Shown piece by piece: positions 33,194 through 46,211 of a stretch of 64,000 bases of DNA. Location of the stretch: NCBI RefSeq assembly GCF_001659605.2, contig NC_035177.2:1798611-1862610 (forward strand). Reading direction: 5' to 3'. Under the pieces are notes generated by a model. The model searched no databases. It saw only the letters and a list, made by a program, of their open reading frames with translations, and had not been told where the DNA came from. Every line of letters starts with the position of its first letter. The first letter of the stretch is position 1. Source of the DNA: Manihot esculenta. Taxonomy: Eukaryota; Streptophyta; Magnoliopsida; Malpighiales; Euphorbiaceae. Made by a program: the position numbers and the translations under genes.

Positions 33194-36100
33194 TTTCCCT
33201 GCAAGAATTCTCTTGTTAGAAAATCAGCAATGGAATTATCAGTTCCTTTTATATGTTCAATAGTAAACTCGAATATGGATAGAAACGCTTGTCATCTTGC
33301 GAAAATATGTTTTGCAGCTAAATTTTTTACATCTTTAGTCAAAACATCTTTGGCTGCTTTACAATCAACTCTAATAATAAACTTTTGGTTTAAAAGATCA
33401 CTTTGGAATTTTGTTACACATAGAACAATTGCTAAGATTTCCTTTTTTATAGTAGAATATTTTTCTTGGGTAGAATTCCAAACTCCTGAATGATATCTAA
33501 TAATATACTCTTTATTATTAATGTTTTGTTTTAATATTCCACCATAACCTTGGTCGGAAGCATCTGTTTCGACAATTTTAGAAATATGTGGATTACAAAT
33601 ATTTAGACATGGTAAAGTCTTTACATGTTTTTTGATTTCTTGTATTAATTTTGTATGTTCTTCTGTCCATGGTTTAGGATTCTTTTTTAATCTATTATAT
33701 AGAGGTTTACATAAAATCCTTAAATTTGGTAAGAAATCAGCAATGTAATTTAACGAACCTAAAAATCTTTGTAATTGATTTTTATCTTTAATTACATCTG
33801 GAAATTTATCAGCAAAATCTATACTTCTTTGAATTGGTATTATAGTATTTTGATGAATTTCATGACCTAAAAATCTTACTTTGATTTGAAACAATTTCAT
33901 TTTTGGTTTGGATAAGACTAACCCATTTCTTTTTACTGCTTTGTAAAAAATATTTAAATGTTTTATATGTTGATCTATATGTTGACTAAAGATTAAAACA
34001 TCATCAATATACGTAATTATGAATTCATATGGGTTGAAGATATCATTCATTATTTTTTGAAATTCGCTTGGTGCATTTTTAAGTCCAAAGGGCATAATAT
34101 TCCATTCATACTGTCCGAATGGTACTGTAAAGGCAGTTTTATATTTGTCTTGTTCAGCTATTTGTATTTGCCAAAATCCTGACTTCATGTCAAATTTAGA
34201 AAATATTTGTGCTTTGTATAATCTATTTAATAAATCTTGTTTATTTGGTATAGGGTATCTAATCCATTGTAAAGCTTTATTTAATGGTTTATAATTTATA
34301 ACCAACCTAGGGGATCCTCTTTCTAATTCAGCATTTTTGTTTACATAAAAAGCAGCACACGACCATGGTGACTTGCTCGGTCTAATTAAGTTTTTGGTTA
34401 ATAAGTCCTGTATTTCTTTTTTACAGAATTCTAGCATTTCTTGGTTCATTTGTATGGGTCTAGCTTTAGTTGGGATATTTCGTTCACTAAATTCTGGTTC
34501 ATATGGTAAAGTTACTATATGTTGTTTTCGATCCCAAAAAGCTGTTGGTAACTCTGAACATAAATCTTTTTCAAATTTTTCTTGAATTTCTTTAATTTGT
34601 TGTTTCATATTTGGTTTTTCTAATTGTTCTTCTATTTTTATAGAATGTAAATCACTTTTTAAAAATTTTATCTGGTTTTCTAAATTATTTATTTTACTTA
34701 TATTTGTTTGTTGGAATAGATTAACATCATGACAACTAATGGGTGTTATAAATTGGAAAAGAATATCTTGTCCTAACACATTTGTTTCTAATCCTAATTG
34801 GGTAACCTTAAATGGATACAACATTTGTAAAAATGGGTTTCCTAATATAATTTGTGTATTCAAATTTTTTATTAACATAAAAGTGGTTTTAAAACAAATT
34901 CCATTATTACATATATGTGCACTGGGTATTTTGTAATCTATTTTTACCTTTGTAGAATTTGCTGCTGATAGGGTCTGTTTTGTTTTATAAAAATATTTAC
35001 TAGGTATGATACCTTGGTCTATACAGTTCATATCTGCACCTGAGTCTAACATTGCAATAGTTTCTAGTGTAAAGTCTTTTATTACCAAATTTATTTTTAC
35101 ATACCATTTTTGGTATCTTATTCTTGTAATGTCATTAAATTTTAATGCTGTTTCTCCTTCACTTTCTGACGTTATTTCTGTTGGTTTTTGTTCTATATTT
35201 AATTTATCTTTTCCTGAACTTTGTCCTATTTCTTCATTTTGCGTTAATTTTTGGTTTTGTTCTAAATAATCACATCGTAATTTTAATTGTCTTACTTCCA
35301 ATTTTAATTGTCTTATTTCAGATTGTAAATCCATAGAGGAAATTGTTGTTACCGATTTTTTATTTTTAAATAGTTGTTCAATATCTTCAAATTTAGTTGG
35401 TGGTGCCGTTTCTTGTTTTATTTCTTCATTAATTAATTTTGTCAATTTTTTAAACATTTTTCGTTTCAAATTGGAATCTTGTACTTGTTCTATTTGTTCC
35501 AATACTTGTTGATATTCTGTTAATACATTTACTTTATTATTACAATGACATATCTCTCCTTGACAATTATGATTACTATCTGAACTACTTATTGTTTCTA
35601 CTGAATTATCACTACTATATTCATCATCTAATTCTGAGGAAGATAACTTTTCTTGGTCAATTTTTTCTAACAATTGTTCTATATTATCTATTTTCAATTC
35701 TACACCTAATTCATGTATTTTTCTTCTTGCAGGACACTCTTTTGCATAATGTCCTTTTTGGTTACACAAATAACAAGTTATATTAGTTTTATCATTAGAT
35801 CTTTTAAAATTGTTTTTCTTATAATTATTTCTTTTAAAAGGTCGCTTTGTAAAAGGTTTTTTAGTTATCTGTTTATTATGTCTATTATATGACTTTCTAG
35901 GGTACTTATATTGTTTATAAATTCTATTTTTAAAAGGTTTATATCTTTTATGTTTTTGTTTCTTTATGGTTCCAAATCCAAATTGTTCACACCAATTTCC
36001 TAATTCTTTTCGCGATTGTCTATTTTCCATTTTTAATTTTTGTTGTAGTTTCATATCTCTACATAATCTAATGCCTGTTAAATTTACACAGGTTATTAGG

Positions 36101-36753
36101 TCTCCATATGTTAAGTCATCATAAGAAATGTGTCCAAATTTTTGTTCAATTGTTTCTTTTACTTTAGTTGCAAAGAGTCTAGGTAGTCCTGTAAGGAATT
36201 TTTCTTTCCAATGGTATGCATTTGGATCAGCTAATGCATATACTCGTTTTAGAAAATTGTCTTTATACCATCTAAAATTTTCTAACTTCCTACATTTAAG
36301 ATTTTGTAGTATTTCACTATTTCTTTCAGTGTATAAATCTAAATCTCCTATAAAATGAGATATAAGATTATAGACTAAATAAGCTAAGACAAAAGCTTGC
36401 GGTTGTCCTGTTAGTGGGTCAATAACTGGTTCGCCAGTAATGTTATCTATTCTTCTGGCATTTAGTATATTTGTTTTTATTTCATTACTTAATAATTTAT
36501 CCCACCAAGTTCTTAATTCACCAGTAAAGCCTAATATAATATTTTCAGCGGCATCTTTTTCTGTAATGCCTACTCGTTGTTTATAAATATTTCCTACGAT
36601 GACCATTTCTTTTGTTATTTGTATTATTTCTGTTTCTGATAAGTCATCTATATTCCATTCATAAATGTTTTTTGCATTATATTGTTTTTGTTTCCTATCT
36701 AATATTTTTAAATCATCTGGTTTTTTATCATAATTTCTTCCTATAGTATTTAC
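33190..36753 (-). pseudogene. Viral ORF1 3' part (CP to RNase H), array right copy, 5'-truncated
   Basis: Begins at the array's right junction (36753) inside the CP region and runs open through zinc knuckle (about 35734-35775), protease (about 35035-35050), RT (about 33997-34011) and RNase H to the TGA at 33292-33294, the same stop as in the left unit. 34 more codons lead to the natural stop overlapping ORF2. The movement protein and CP N-part are missing. The first internal Met (36606) is not a real start. Confidence 0.9.
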
Positions 36754-36795
36754 AATCTGAAATAAGACAATTAAAATTGGAAGTAAGGCAATTAA
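36754..36795 (+). other. Inverted micro-fragment of viral coiled-coil sequence at array junction
   Basis: About 40 bp reading Q-S-E-I-R-Q-L-K-L-E-V on the plus strand, matching the complement of about 26717-26757. The junction with the minus-strand array shares ATTTACA with both parents, a 7-bp microhomology. Confidence 0.8.
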
Positions 36796-39625
36796 TTATT
36801 TATAATTTATAAATTAAAATAATCATATCTTAAATTAATTTTATATTAATATCATATCAATTTTATCCTTATCCTTATATATAAGTGTTTTAAACGAGAA
36901 GATAAATTATAATAAGAAATTCATCTAAATGTTAAGATATAAAAAAGAGTCATGTACCGAAATTATGTATCACTACAAATCAAGAAGAAAAATAATTGTT
37001 TTATTTTTTAAAATCATTGTAATATATAATATTACATTTTTTGTTATTTTTACGTGAATTATATTTTATTTATATTTTTTAAATTTTTATTATTATAAAT
37101 TAATTTATTATTTTTAAATAATAAATTAAAAATTGATTGAATTAATTTTATATTGAATTGATTTATAAATAATATTATAATTTTAATATCTTATAAAATA
37201 TACACTAGCCTTAATAAATGCAAATAAAACTATGAAAGAGGTTAAATTATTAATGTCAAGAAAGAAATGAATGAAAAAATAATTTATAAGTTAAACTGAG
37301 AGATGATGTGGACAATTTTTATTTAGTATCATTAATAGACTTGTTCTCATAGTAATAAAAATTCAATTTATTTGAAAAATGATTTTTATTTAAATTTAAA
37401 ACTATTATTTATATATTTAAATTTAAATTTTATTATATTTTTATATAAAATTATATAAAAATTAAAATTCTATTATTTATAAAATAAATTACTAATATTA
37501 GAGCAAGAGCAAGTAATTATAAAAGAATATGTATAAAGTTTAAAAGTGATGTTCAGTTGAACCAAAAATGAATTTATTTTTTAATTATAATTCATCTAAT
37601 TTTTTTATCTTTTTTTTTTGCTTTTTTAACTTCAAAACCTAATTTCTCTTTTTATTGTTAAACTAAAGACATAGATTAATCAAATTATAAAAATAAAAAA
37701 ATATTAAAAATTAATAAATCACAATTCAAATATAAATAAAATATTATTAATTTTTATTATATATTTTAATTATTTATAATTTGGTTGATATTATAAAAAT
37801 ATTTTTAAAAGAATATTATATATTTTGCCACATAAAATAATTTATAGAGATAAAAAAATTAATAAATTAGCGTTTTAAATTTATATGAGGGTATATTAAA
37901 TAAAAGTTATAGAGAGATATTTCATGTGATAAAAAATATAAAAATTTTAAAAATAAAATACTAAAATTTCTTTATATATGCTGATTGAAAATATTTTAAG
38001 TCGGGTTGAAATTATTAAAATTAAGTTTTTAAGTTTATATAATTTTTTATTTTAATATTAAAAAAATATCACATATTATTAATTATTATTGTATATTTTA
38101 ATGGTTAATAATTAGGTTGGTATAGTAAAAATATTTTTAAAAAAAATAATTTTCTTAGTGATAAATTATTAAATGAGATTTTATATCTATTGATTTTACG
38201 TAAATTTTGTAGTTTTTATATAGGGATGCAAAAAATAATAAAAATAAATTGATATTTAGAAAAATGAGTTAATTATGAAGTAACAGCGATATAGAGATAT
38301 TTAATGTGATAAATTAATATAATAAATTAGTTCTTTAAATTTATATGAATATATATTACTAATATAATAAATTAGTTCTTTAAATTTATATAAATATATA
38401 TTAAAGAAAATTATATATAGATATTTAATGTGATAAAAAAATATAAAAATTTTAAAAATAAAATGCTGAAATTTCTTTATATATGCTGATCGAAAATATT
38501 TTAAGTTGAGTTAAAATTGTTAAAATTAAATTTTTAAATTTATATAATTTATATAATTATTTATAATTAAGTTGATATTTTGTTGGATTGTAGCTTATTT
38601 GAACAAACATATAATTAAAATAAAAATAAGATTTTTTTCCTATAAAAAATAAACTTCATTATTGTCATAAATTTTGGAAAATTAAAATTCTATCTTATGT
38701 TTCCAAACATATGTTTCTTCCAAATCAAATAATTAAATAATATTTGATTATATTAGTTCAAATATAATCTTTTTTAAAGTATTCTCTTATCATAACTCAT
38801 TTAATACACCATCTTTCTTACTTTTTGTTATATTTAATACACTATTTTTCTTACATTTTAATTTGTTAGTCGAGTATTTAAATAAATTCAAATTTACACC
38901 TAATTCAATTAAATTAATTGAGTATTCTGAAATTTAAAATATTAAAACTGAACCAATTGAAAAATTAAAAAATTAATAAATAATTTAACTAATTATTTTG
39001 TTGATTAGAAAAAAATTAACTATCCGTAATTTCAATTTAAAATCAAAATTAATCTTTTAATTTTGAATTGGGAATATAAAATTTAAATTTGATATCATAA
39101 TTTAAAATTGAGACCATCATTATATTTAAATTAAAAATTTTGAAATACTAAATCTAAAATTAAAATATTTATTATTAAAATAAGCTATATTGTAACCATG
39201 AAATATATATTTTCCTTCATAATGCAGTTTTATAAATTATTATTTTAAATATTATATTTTAATTTGTTAAATTATTTTATTAGTGTTAGTAATACAATTA
39301 AACCTATGGAAATATTTATTTAGTAATATTTTATTTAATAAAAAGTATTCGATAACTAATTAATTTATAATTGAGTATTAAATTATTATTTATTAGAAAA
39401 TATTAATATGATAAATATTGAATTATTTAATTATTTTTTATATTTAATAGGGATTTACACACAAATAAGAGAGGATGATGCTCTTAATATGACTGGACTA
39501 TAAATTTTAAAATAAATTTTAGATTAAAATCAAATAAAAATCGAGAATTAAAATTTTTTTTATTTTTATTGAAAAAATTGAATCCAAATATTGAAATGGT
39601 CAATTCGAACAAAATAAAAAAATAT
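36796..39625. other. AT-rich spacer with degenerate internal repeats
   Basis: No supported ORF. A diverged direct repeat of about 130 bp occurs at about 37915-38045 and 38416-38550 (shared TTTCTTTATATATGCTGAT), and a short tandem duplication lies at about 38316-38403. Confidence 0.65.
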
Positions 39626-40163
39626 CAATAAGTCCTGTATTTCTTTTTTACAGAATTCTAGCATTTCTTGGTTCATTTGTATGGGTCTAGCTTTAGTTGG
39701 GATATTTCGTTCACTAAATTCTGGTTCATATGGTAAAGTTACTATATGTTGTTTTCGATCCCAAAAAGCTGTTGGTAACTCTGAACATAAATCTTTTTCA
39801 AATTTTTCTTGAATTTCTTTAATTTGTTGTTTCATATTTGGTTTTTCTAATTGTTCTTCTATTTTTATAGAATGTAAATCACTTTTTAAAAATTTTATCT
39901 GGTTTTCTAAATTATTTATTTTAGATTAACATCATGACAACTAATGGGTGTTATAAATTGGAAAAGAATATCTTGTCCTAACACATTTGTTTCTAATCCT
40001 AATTGGGTAATCTTAAATGGATACAACATTTGTAAAAATGGGTTTCCTAATATAATTTGTGTATTCAAATTTTTTATTAACATAAAAGTGGTTTTAAAAC
40101 AAATTCCATTATTACATATATGTACACTGGGTATTTTGTAATCTATTTTTACCTTTGTAGAAG
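39626..40163 (-). pseudogene. Viral ORF1 fragment (protease end to RT start)
   Basis: Near-identical to about 25830-26385 of the array, with two substitutions noticed and a 22-bp deletion near 39922. It contains the I-P-T-K-A-R RT entry segment and the L-G-N-P-F protease C-terminal segment. Both ends drop straight into AT-rich DNA. The near identity suggests the same invading genome as the array. Confidence 0.88.
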
Positions 40164-41180
40164 AATTAATTTTATATTTTAATTAATTTATAAATTTTTA
40201 AATTTAATAATATAACTTTATGACATGTATTATTATTATATTTTAATTGATTAATTAATTAAAAATTAACTCAATATTTATATTGAGTTAATTTAACTCA
40301 ATATAAATATAAATATTAATATTCTTAATTAATCAATCTTTGTATGTTCCTCATTTAAATTATTTAAAAATATATGTATAAAAATATGACTGACTATTGT
40401 TTTCACTTTTATTATTCGTCTTAAAAATTTATACTACCATTTTAATAATTTTTTATTTTTATTCAATGCTCAAATATAATTTAATTTTTTATATTTTTAT
40501 TTAATACATTATTTTTACAATAAAATATTATTTTTTAATTTAAAATATTAAAATTTTAAAAAATACATAAATATGATAAATAACTTTTAAAATTGCAAAA
40601 ATGAATTTCATTATACAAATAATGTTTTATTATTGAAAAAATAATATTACATTAGATCAAGACTTATTTAATTTTTAATAAAAATATAAAAATTTAATTG
40701 ATTAAAAAATTAAATTAAATTTATTAAAGATTTATTTCTTTTTTATTACATAAATTACATCATAGCAATTTTACTATATATATATAATAATAATATATTA
40801 TTATCTTTTAATTTTTAATATATTTAATATTTAAATGTATTATTTCAATAATTTTAACTATAAATTTATCTTTTTAGTATTTATATGTAAATCAAAATTT
40901 AAATTTTTATTAATAATTAATTAATTTAAATAATAAAATTATTATAGGTTTAAAATTTAAATTCAATCTAAAATTATTATCCACTTATAAATTTAAATAT
41001 ATAGAACTGAAATTTTATGAACTTTGAATTAATTTAAAAAATAAAATAATTATCTATTTTAAAATTTATATTTAGTTATATACTTGTAAATAATTAGATA
41101 AATGTAAATTATATTATATATATTTATAATTGAAATTTTTAAATGTTAAAATTTATTAAATTCAATAACTTATTATTATT
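40164..41180. other. AT-rich spacer
   Basis: No ORF, RNA gene or element recognised. Confidence 0.6.
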
Positions 41181-41610
41181 ATATAATAAGTAATTTAATT
41201 ATTTTAAATTTAAAATTAATTACTATAAATTATTAATATTATTTTTATATTTTATATTTTTATTTTATTAAATTTAATATTTTATTATAATAATAATTTT
41301 TTATCATGTTAAATTTTAATTTATATTTAAACATTTTTAAATTTAAACTATAAAATCTCATTTTCTTAAAAAATAATTATTTAAAATTATGGTGATACAT
41401 TTATCATTTATAAACAATTATTTAAAATTATCATTATCAATTAACATTCAAAAAATAATTGTTATTTATCATAATAAATATTTAAAATATTATTTGTTAT
41501 AAATAATTATTCAAAAAAATTTTATATCTCATCTTTTTATCAAAACTTTGAAATAATATAAATAATTGAAATATAAAAATTTTTTAACAATCAACTTATT
41601 TCAAAATTAA
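41181..41610. repeat. 430-bp direct duplication, left copy, flanking a viral fragment
   Basis: Matches 43510-43939 at offset 2,329 with very few differences. AT-rich, non-viral. It ends exactly where viral sequence starts (41611). Confidence 0.9.
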
Positions 41611-43478
41611 GATATATGGCCAAATTTGTGTTCGATTGTTTCTTTAACTTTGGTTGAAAATAATCTAGGTAATCCTGTTAAGAATTTTTGTTTCCAATAG
41701 TATGCATTAGGATCTGCTAAAGCATAAACTCTTTTTAGAAAATTGTCTTTGTACCAGCGAAAATTTTCTAATTTTCTACATTTAAGATTTTGTAATATTT
41801 CACTATTTCTTTCTGTGTATAAATCTAAATCTCCTATAAAATGTGATATAATATTGTATACTAGGTATGCTAAAGTGAATGATTGTGGTTGTTCAGTTGT
41901 TGGGTCAATAACTGGTTCTCCTGTAGTACTATCAATTCTTCTTGCTGTTAGTATATTAGTTTTTATTTCATTACTTAGTAATTTGTCTCACCAGGTTCTT
42001 AATTCTCCTGTGAATCCTAATATTATATTTTCAGCTGCATCTCTTTCAGTAATACCAACTCTTTGTTTATAAATATTGCCTACAATGACCATTTCTTTGG
42101 TTATTTGTATTATTTCTATTTCTGAGAGATCATCTATATTCCATTCATAAATATTTTTTGCATTATATTGTTTTTGTTTTCTATCTAGGATTTTTAAGTC
42201 ATCTGGTCTATTATTGTGTCTTTCCATGGTATTTATAGGAACAGTAATATCTTGGTCCAAGTCTGATATTTCTAAAGGATTATATATGGTTTCATCATCT
42301 GAAGTAGAAGAAGTCTCATTATATTCAGTTAGAATGGTTATGTAATGATACATTTGTCCAATTATTTTGTAAATTAATATCTCTTATGTTATTACTCTGT
42401 ATATTTTTAGTATTTACAATTGGTTGCATTCCATAAGCAATTTGGTTCTTTTTAAAACATACTCTGTCCATAGGTGGTTTTTCACATTCATTGCATATAT
42501 CACTAGGTTCACCGTCATTATTTACTTTATGCCATTTATGTATTTTCTTCTCTAATACATTTAATTTATTTTCATGAAAATATTTTAAATATGTAAAAAA
42601 TGGTATGGTTTTTTCTACTTGTTCACAAAAAGCAAAAAATTATTTTTTAAGTAGACTTTATTCTTTTCTGGAATAAGTGTTCAAAAATAGTTCCCTTTTC
42701 CCTCGGTTTTGATCTGACATATAGTCAGTTTGAACTTGATCTTTATCTATGGTAAAGGTTTGAGTTAATGTATTTATGGTAAAATTACTATCTTCATATG
42801 GTTGACTAAATTGACCTTGTCTGTATATATCTTCTGGTATGTGGGTATTTGTCTCACTGGTCTGTGGTAATGTTTCTTCTAGGGGTTTAGTGCCAGAGGG
42901 TTCTCCTACAAATGGGCCTTGGTATGGAGGAATAGTAGACTGGTCAGATGTATCAGAATTTATTTCTATATGAGGTCTTCTTTGTGAGTATCCTGATGAA
43001 TGTCTAGAAGGTTGATATATAGTAGTATTGGGTTGTCTGAAAGAATTTGATCTTTTAAATTTTAATTCTACAGAACCATCATCATTTTGTATAATATAAT
43101 CGATTTCCTTATTTTCTTTTACAGGTAAACTTGGTATGGTTTTAACTGGGTATTTCCAAGTTTCTGGTAAATTAACATCCTTTCATCGTATAGTTTTTGG
43201 TATATTTATATTTGCTTTAGTTTGATCAATTTCCCAAAAAATTGTCTCTTCTGTTTGTCTATTATGGTCAATGGCATTTGGACATAATCCAGTGTTCATA
43301 ATTTTGTAATTTAGTCTATAAAATATTTCATAAATATGAGATCCTTTAAGCATATTATAATTATGTGTTAATATATCTAAGGTTAATATTTTCATAATAT
43401 GAGGATCAGTTAATGATATTGTAAAATTAGGAAAACAATTAGAATATATTGGTCCATTAGTTAAACTAGTTTCAAATA
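41611..43478 (-). pseudogene. Viral ORF1 fragment (movement protein C-part and CP), lineage B type, rearranged
   Basis: Reads from the movement protein (43478, at the F-E-T-S segment) to the CP (41611), with about 400 nt deleted at 42342-42350. Stops: TGA for Trp at 41988-41990, two TAA for Gln near 42640-42665. It is more like the lineage B copy at 17400-19700 than like the array. Neither zinc knuckle nor enzymatic domains are present. Confidence 0.88.
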
Positions 43479-43509
43479 ACTTATTTTAAATTTAAAATTA
43501 ATTATTACT

Positions 43510-43939
43510 ATATAATAAGTAATTTAATTATTTTAAATTTAAAATTAATTACTATAAATTATTAATATTATTTTTATATTTTATATTTTTATTTTATTAA
43601 ATTTAATATTTTATTATAATAATAATTTGTTATCATGTTAAATTTTAATTTATATTTAAACATTTTTAAATTTAAACTATAAAATCTCATTTTCTTAAAA
43701 AATAATTATTTAAAATTATGGTGATACATTTATCATTTATAAACAATTATTTAAAATTATCATTATCAATTAACATTCAAAAAATAATTGTTATTTATCA
43801 TAATAAATATTTAAAATATTATTTGTTATAAATAATTATTCAAAAAAATTTTATATCTCATCTTTTTATCAAAACTTTGAAATAATATAAATAATTGAAA
43901 TATAAAATTTTTTTAACAATCAACTTATTTCAAAATTAA
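43510..43939. repeat. 430-bp direct duplication, right copy
   Basis: Second copy of 41181-41610. About 30 bp of AT-rich DNA lie between it and the end of the viral fragment. Confidence 0.9.
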
Positions 43940-44106
43940 AACTTATTAATAATCTTCTTTCAAAAATTTTTATTTTTTATTATTTATGTACAAATAAAAA
44001 AAATATAAATATTGCATTATAAATTTAATTATTTTTTAAAATATTAAAATTTATATAAATTCAATAAATTATTATTACAATAAAATTTAAAATTAATAAT
44101 ATTAAA

Positions 44107-44714
44107 TTTTAATTTTAATTTTTTAATTTTGATTTAAATAATTTAATTTTTTTATATTTTGATGTAATTTTAATTAATTTATAAATTTTTAAATTTAATA
44201 GTTTATGTGGTAATTTATATTTGAATGAAATTTTAATTGATTTTCAAATATCAAAATGCAATAATTTAAATAGAATGTCAAAATATAATATTTTAGTATT
44301 TTTTAAATATAATTTAATTTAACATAAAAAAATAATATTAATTTATATTTAAATACAGTTAAATGATATATTTAATTTTAAAAATAATAATAATTTAACT
44401 GTTTAATATACTATCGATAATTTCAATAATAACTAAATTTTGCTTTACATCAATAATTATAAAAATTTTATAATAAATATTATTTTTAATTATTTTATAT
44501 ACACTGCTATTTTAAATTAAATAATATATTAATAATAAAATATTTATAATTATTAATAATAAAATAAAATTTATCACTATTATAAATATGAACTATATAT
44601 TTAATAATTAAATTATTTATTTTTAATTTTAATTTTTAAAAGTAATTAAAATTATATTTAAATATAAATATTGAGTTAATTTATTTAAAATTTAAATATT
44701 TGAATTAAAATATA
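44107..44714. repeat. 608-bp AT-rich direct repeat, copy 1
   Basis: Matches 45604-46211 at constant offset 1,497 with no indel seen. No TG...CA ends, no PBS or polypurine tract next to it, so it is not an LTR pair I can defend. A diverged relative of part of it lies at about 54380-54695, which makes it a dispersed family. Confidence 0.85.
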
Positions 44715-45603
44715 TATATACATTGATATGTATATATATAATTATAATTATTATTAATAAGTATGTGTGTATATATATATTATTATTCTATATTTTAGTC
44801 ATTGATAATTATTAAAAATTTATAAGAATATAATTTAATAAATTTAATTTTTAATTATATTTTATTAAATAATTGTTTTTTTAATATACGTAAAAAAATT
44901 AAAGAAAATAAAAATTATAAGAGGGAGATGTATTATTTTTTAATAATAAAATATTATTTTTATATAATAAATTTTATTTTTTATAATTTTAAAAATTATT
45001 TATTATTTTATGTTTTTTTATTTTTATGTTAATTAAAATATTAAATTATTAAAATAATATTTTATTAAAAAAATAATATTTTATTATGTTAAAACTTATT
45101 TAATTTTTAATAAAAATATACAAATTAATTAGCTATAAAATTTGAATCACACATTATTAATTGTTCTCATATATTTTAATTGTTTATAATTAAGTTGGTA
45201 AATTTATAATAAATTAAAAAAATTAATTTTATTATTTAAAATTTAAAATTTAAAATATAAATATAAATTAAAATAAATATTTTTTATTCAATAAATTTTT
45301 TGATAAATAATGGTACATATTAGAATTATAATTTTTTTTTAATTAAAATTAATTAAAATAAATGGTTAAAATTAAAGTAAATGTAAGAGAATTGATTTTA
45401 TTATCTAATATTTTAAAATTACAATATAAATGAAAAAAATGGAAAATATTTGAATTTTTTATTAATAAATTTTATTAAAATAATATAATTTAAAAAGTAT
45501 TTTACAAATTTAACCTCAGCTTAAAAAAATATACTGTAGTGTTGTTCCTATGATTTAATAAAAGTGAACCCATAAAAAAGGCTTAATATTTATATGTATT
45601 TAA

Positions 45604-46211
45604 TTTTAATTTTAATTTTTTAATTTTGATTTAAATAATTTAATTTTTTTATATTTTGATGTAATTTTAATTAATTTATAAATTTTTAAATTTAATAGTT
45701 TATGTGGTAATTTATATTTGAATGAAATTTTAATTGATTTTCAAATATCAAAATGCAATAATTTAAATAGAATGTCAAAATATAATATTTTAGTATTTTT
45801 TAAATATAATTTAATTTAACATAAAAAAATAATATTAATTTATATTTAAATACAGTTAAATGATATATTTAATTTTAAAAATAATAATAATTTAACTGTT
45901 TAATATACTATCGATAATTTCAATAATAACTAAATTTTGCTTTACATCAATAATTATAAAAATTTTATAATAAATATTATTTTTAATTATTTTATATACA
46001 CTGCTATTTTAAATTAAATAATATATTAATAATAAAATATTTATAATTATTAATAATAAAATAAAATTTATCACTATTATAAATATGAACTATATATTTA
46101 ATAATTAAATTATTTATTTTTAATTTTAATTTTTAAAAGTAATTAAAATTATATTTAAATATAAATATTGAGTTAATTTATTTAAAATTTAAATATTTGA
46201 ATTAAAATATA
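45604..46211. repeat. 608-bp AT-rich direct repeat, copy 2
   Basis: See 44107-44714; the two are separated by 889 bp of unrelated AT-rich DNA. Confidence 0.85.

Larger units (their letters stand above)
21823..36753 (-). repeat. Head-to-tail tandem array of a pararetroviral genome, 1.74 units, period 8,573 bp
   Basis: 21823-28180 and 30396-36753 are near-identical at a constant offset of 8,573 bp; 28181-30395 occurs once. Every feature repeats at that offset: short ORFs, promoter, ORF2, zinc knuckle, RT. Translation shows five residue differences in ORF2 (460 residues) and two across 1,104 compared ORF1 residues. The period falls in the range of caulimovirid genome sizes, so the array reads as a linearised concatemer or a post-integration duplication of one circular genome. 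Both units share a TGA in RNase H. Confidence 0.95.

Noticed and set aside
36796..39625. Tandem satellite array
   Set aside because: Only two diverged copies of about 130 bp and one short doublet; too few and too degenerate.
44107..46211. LTR pair of a short retroelement
   Set aside because: No TG...CA ends, no PBS or polypurine tract inside, no target duplication found.
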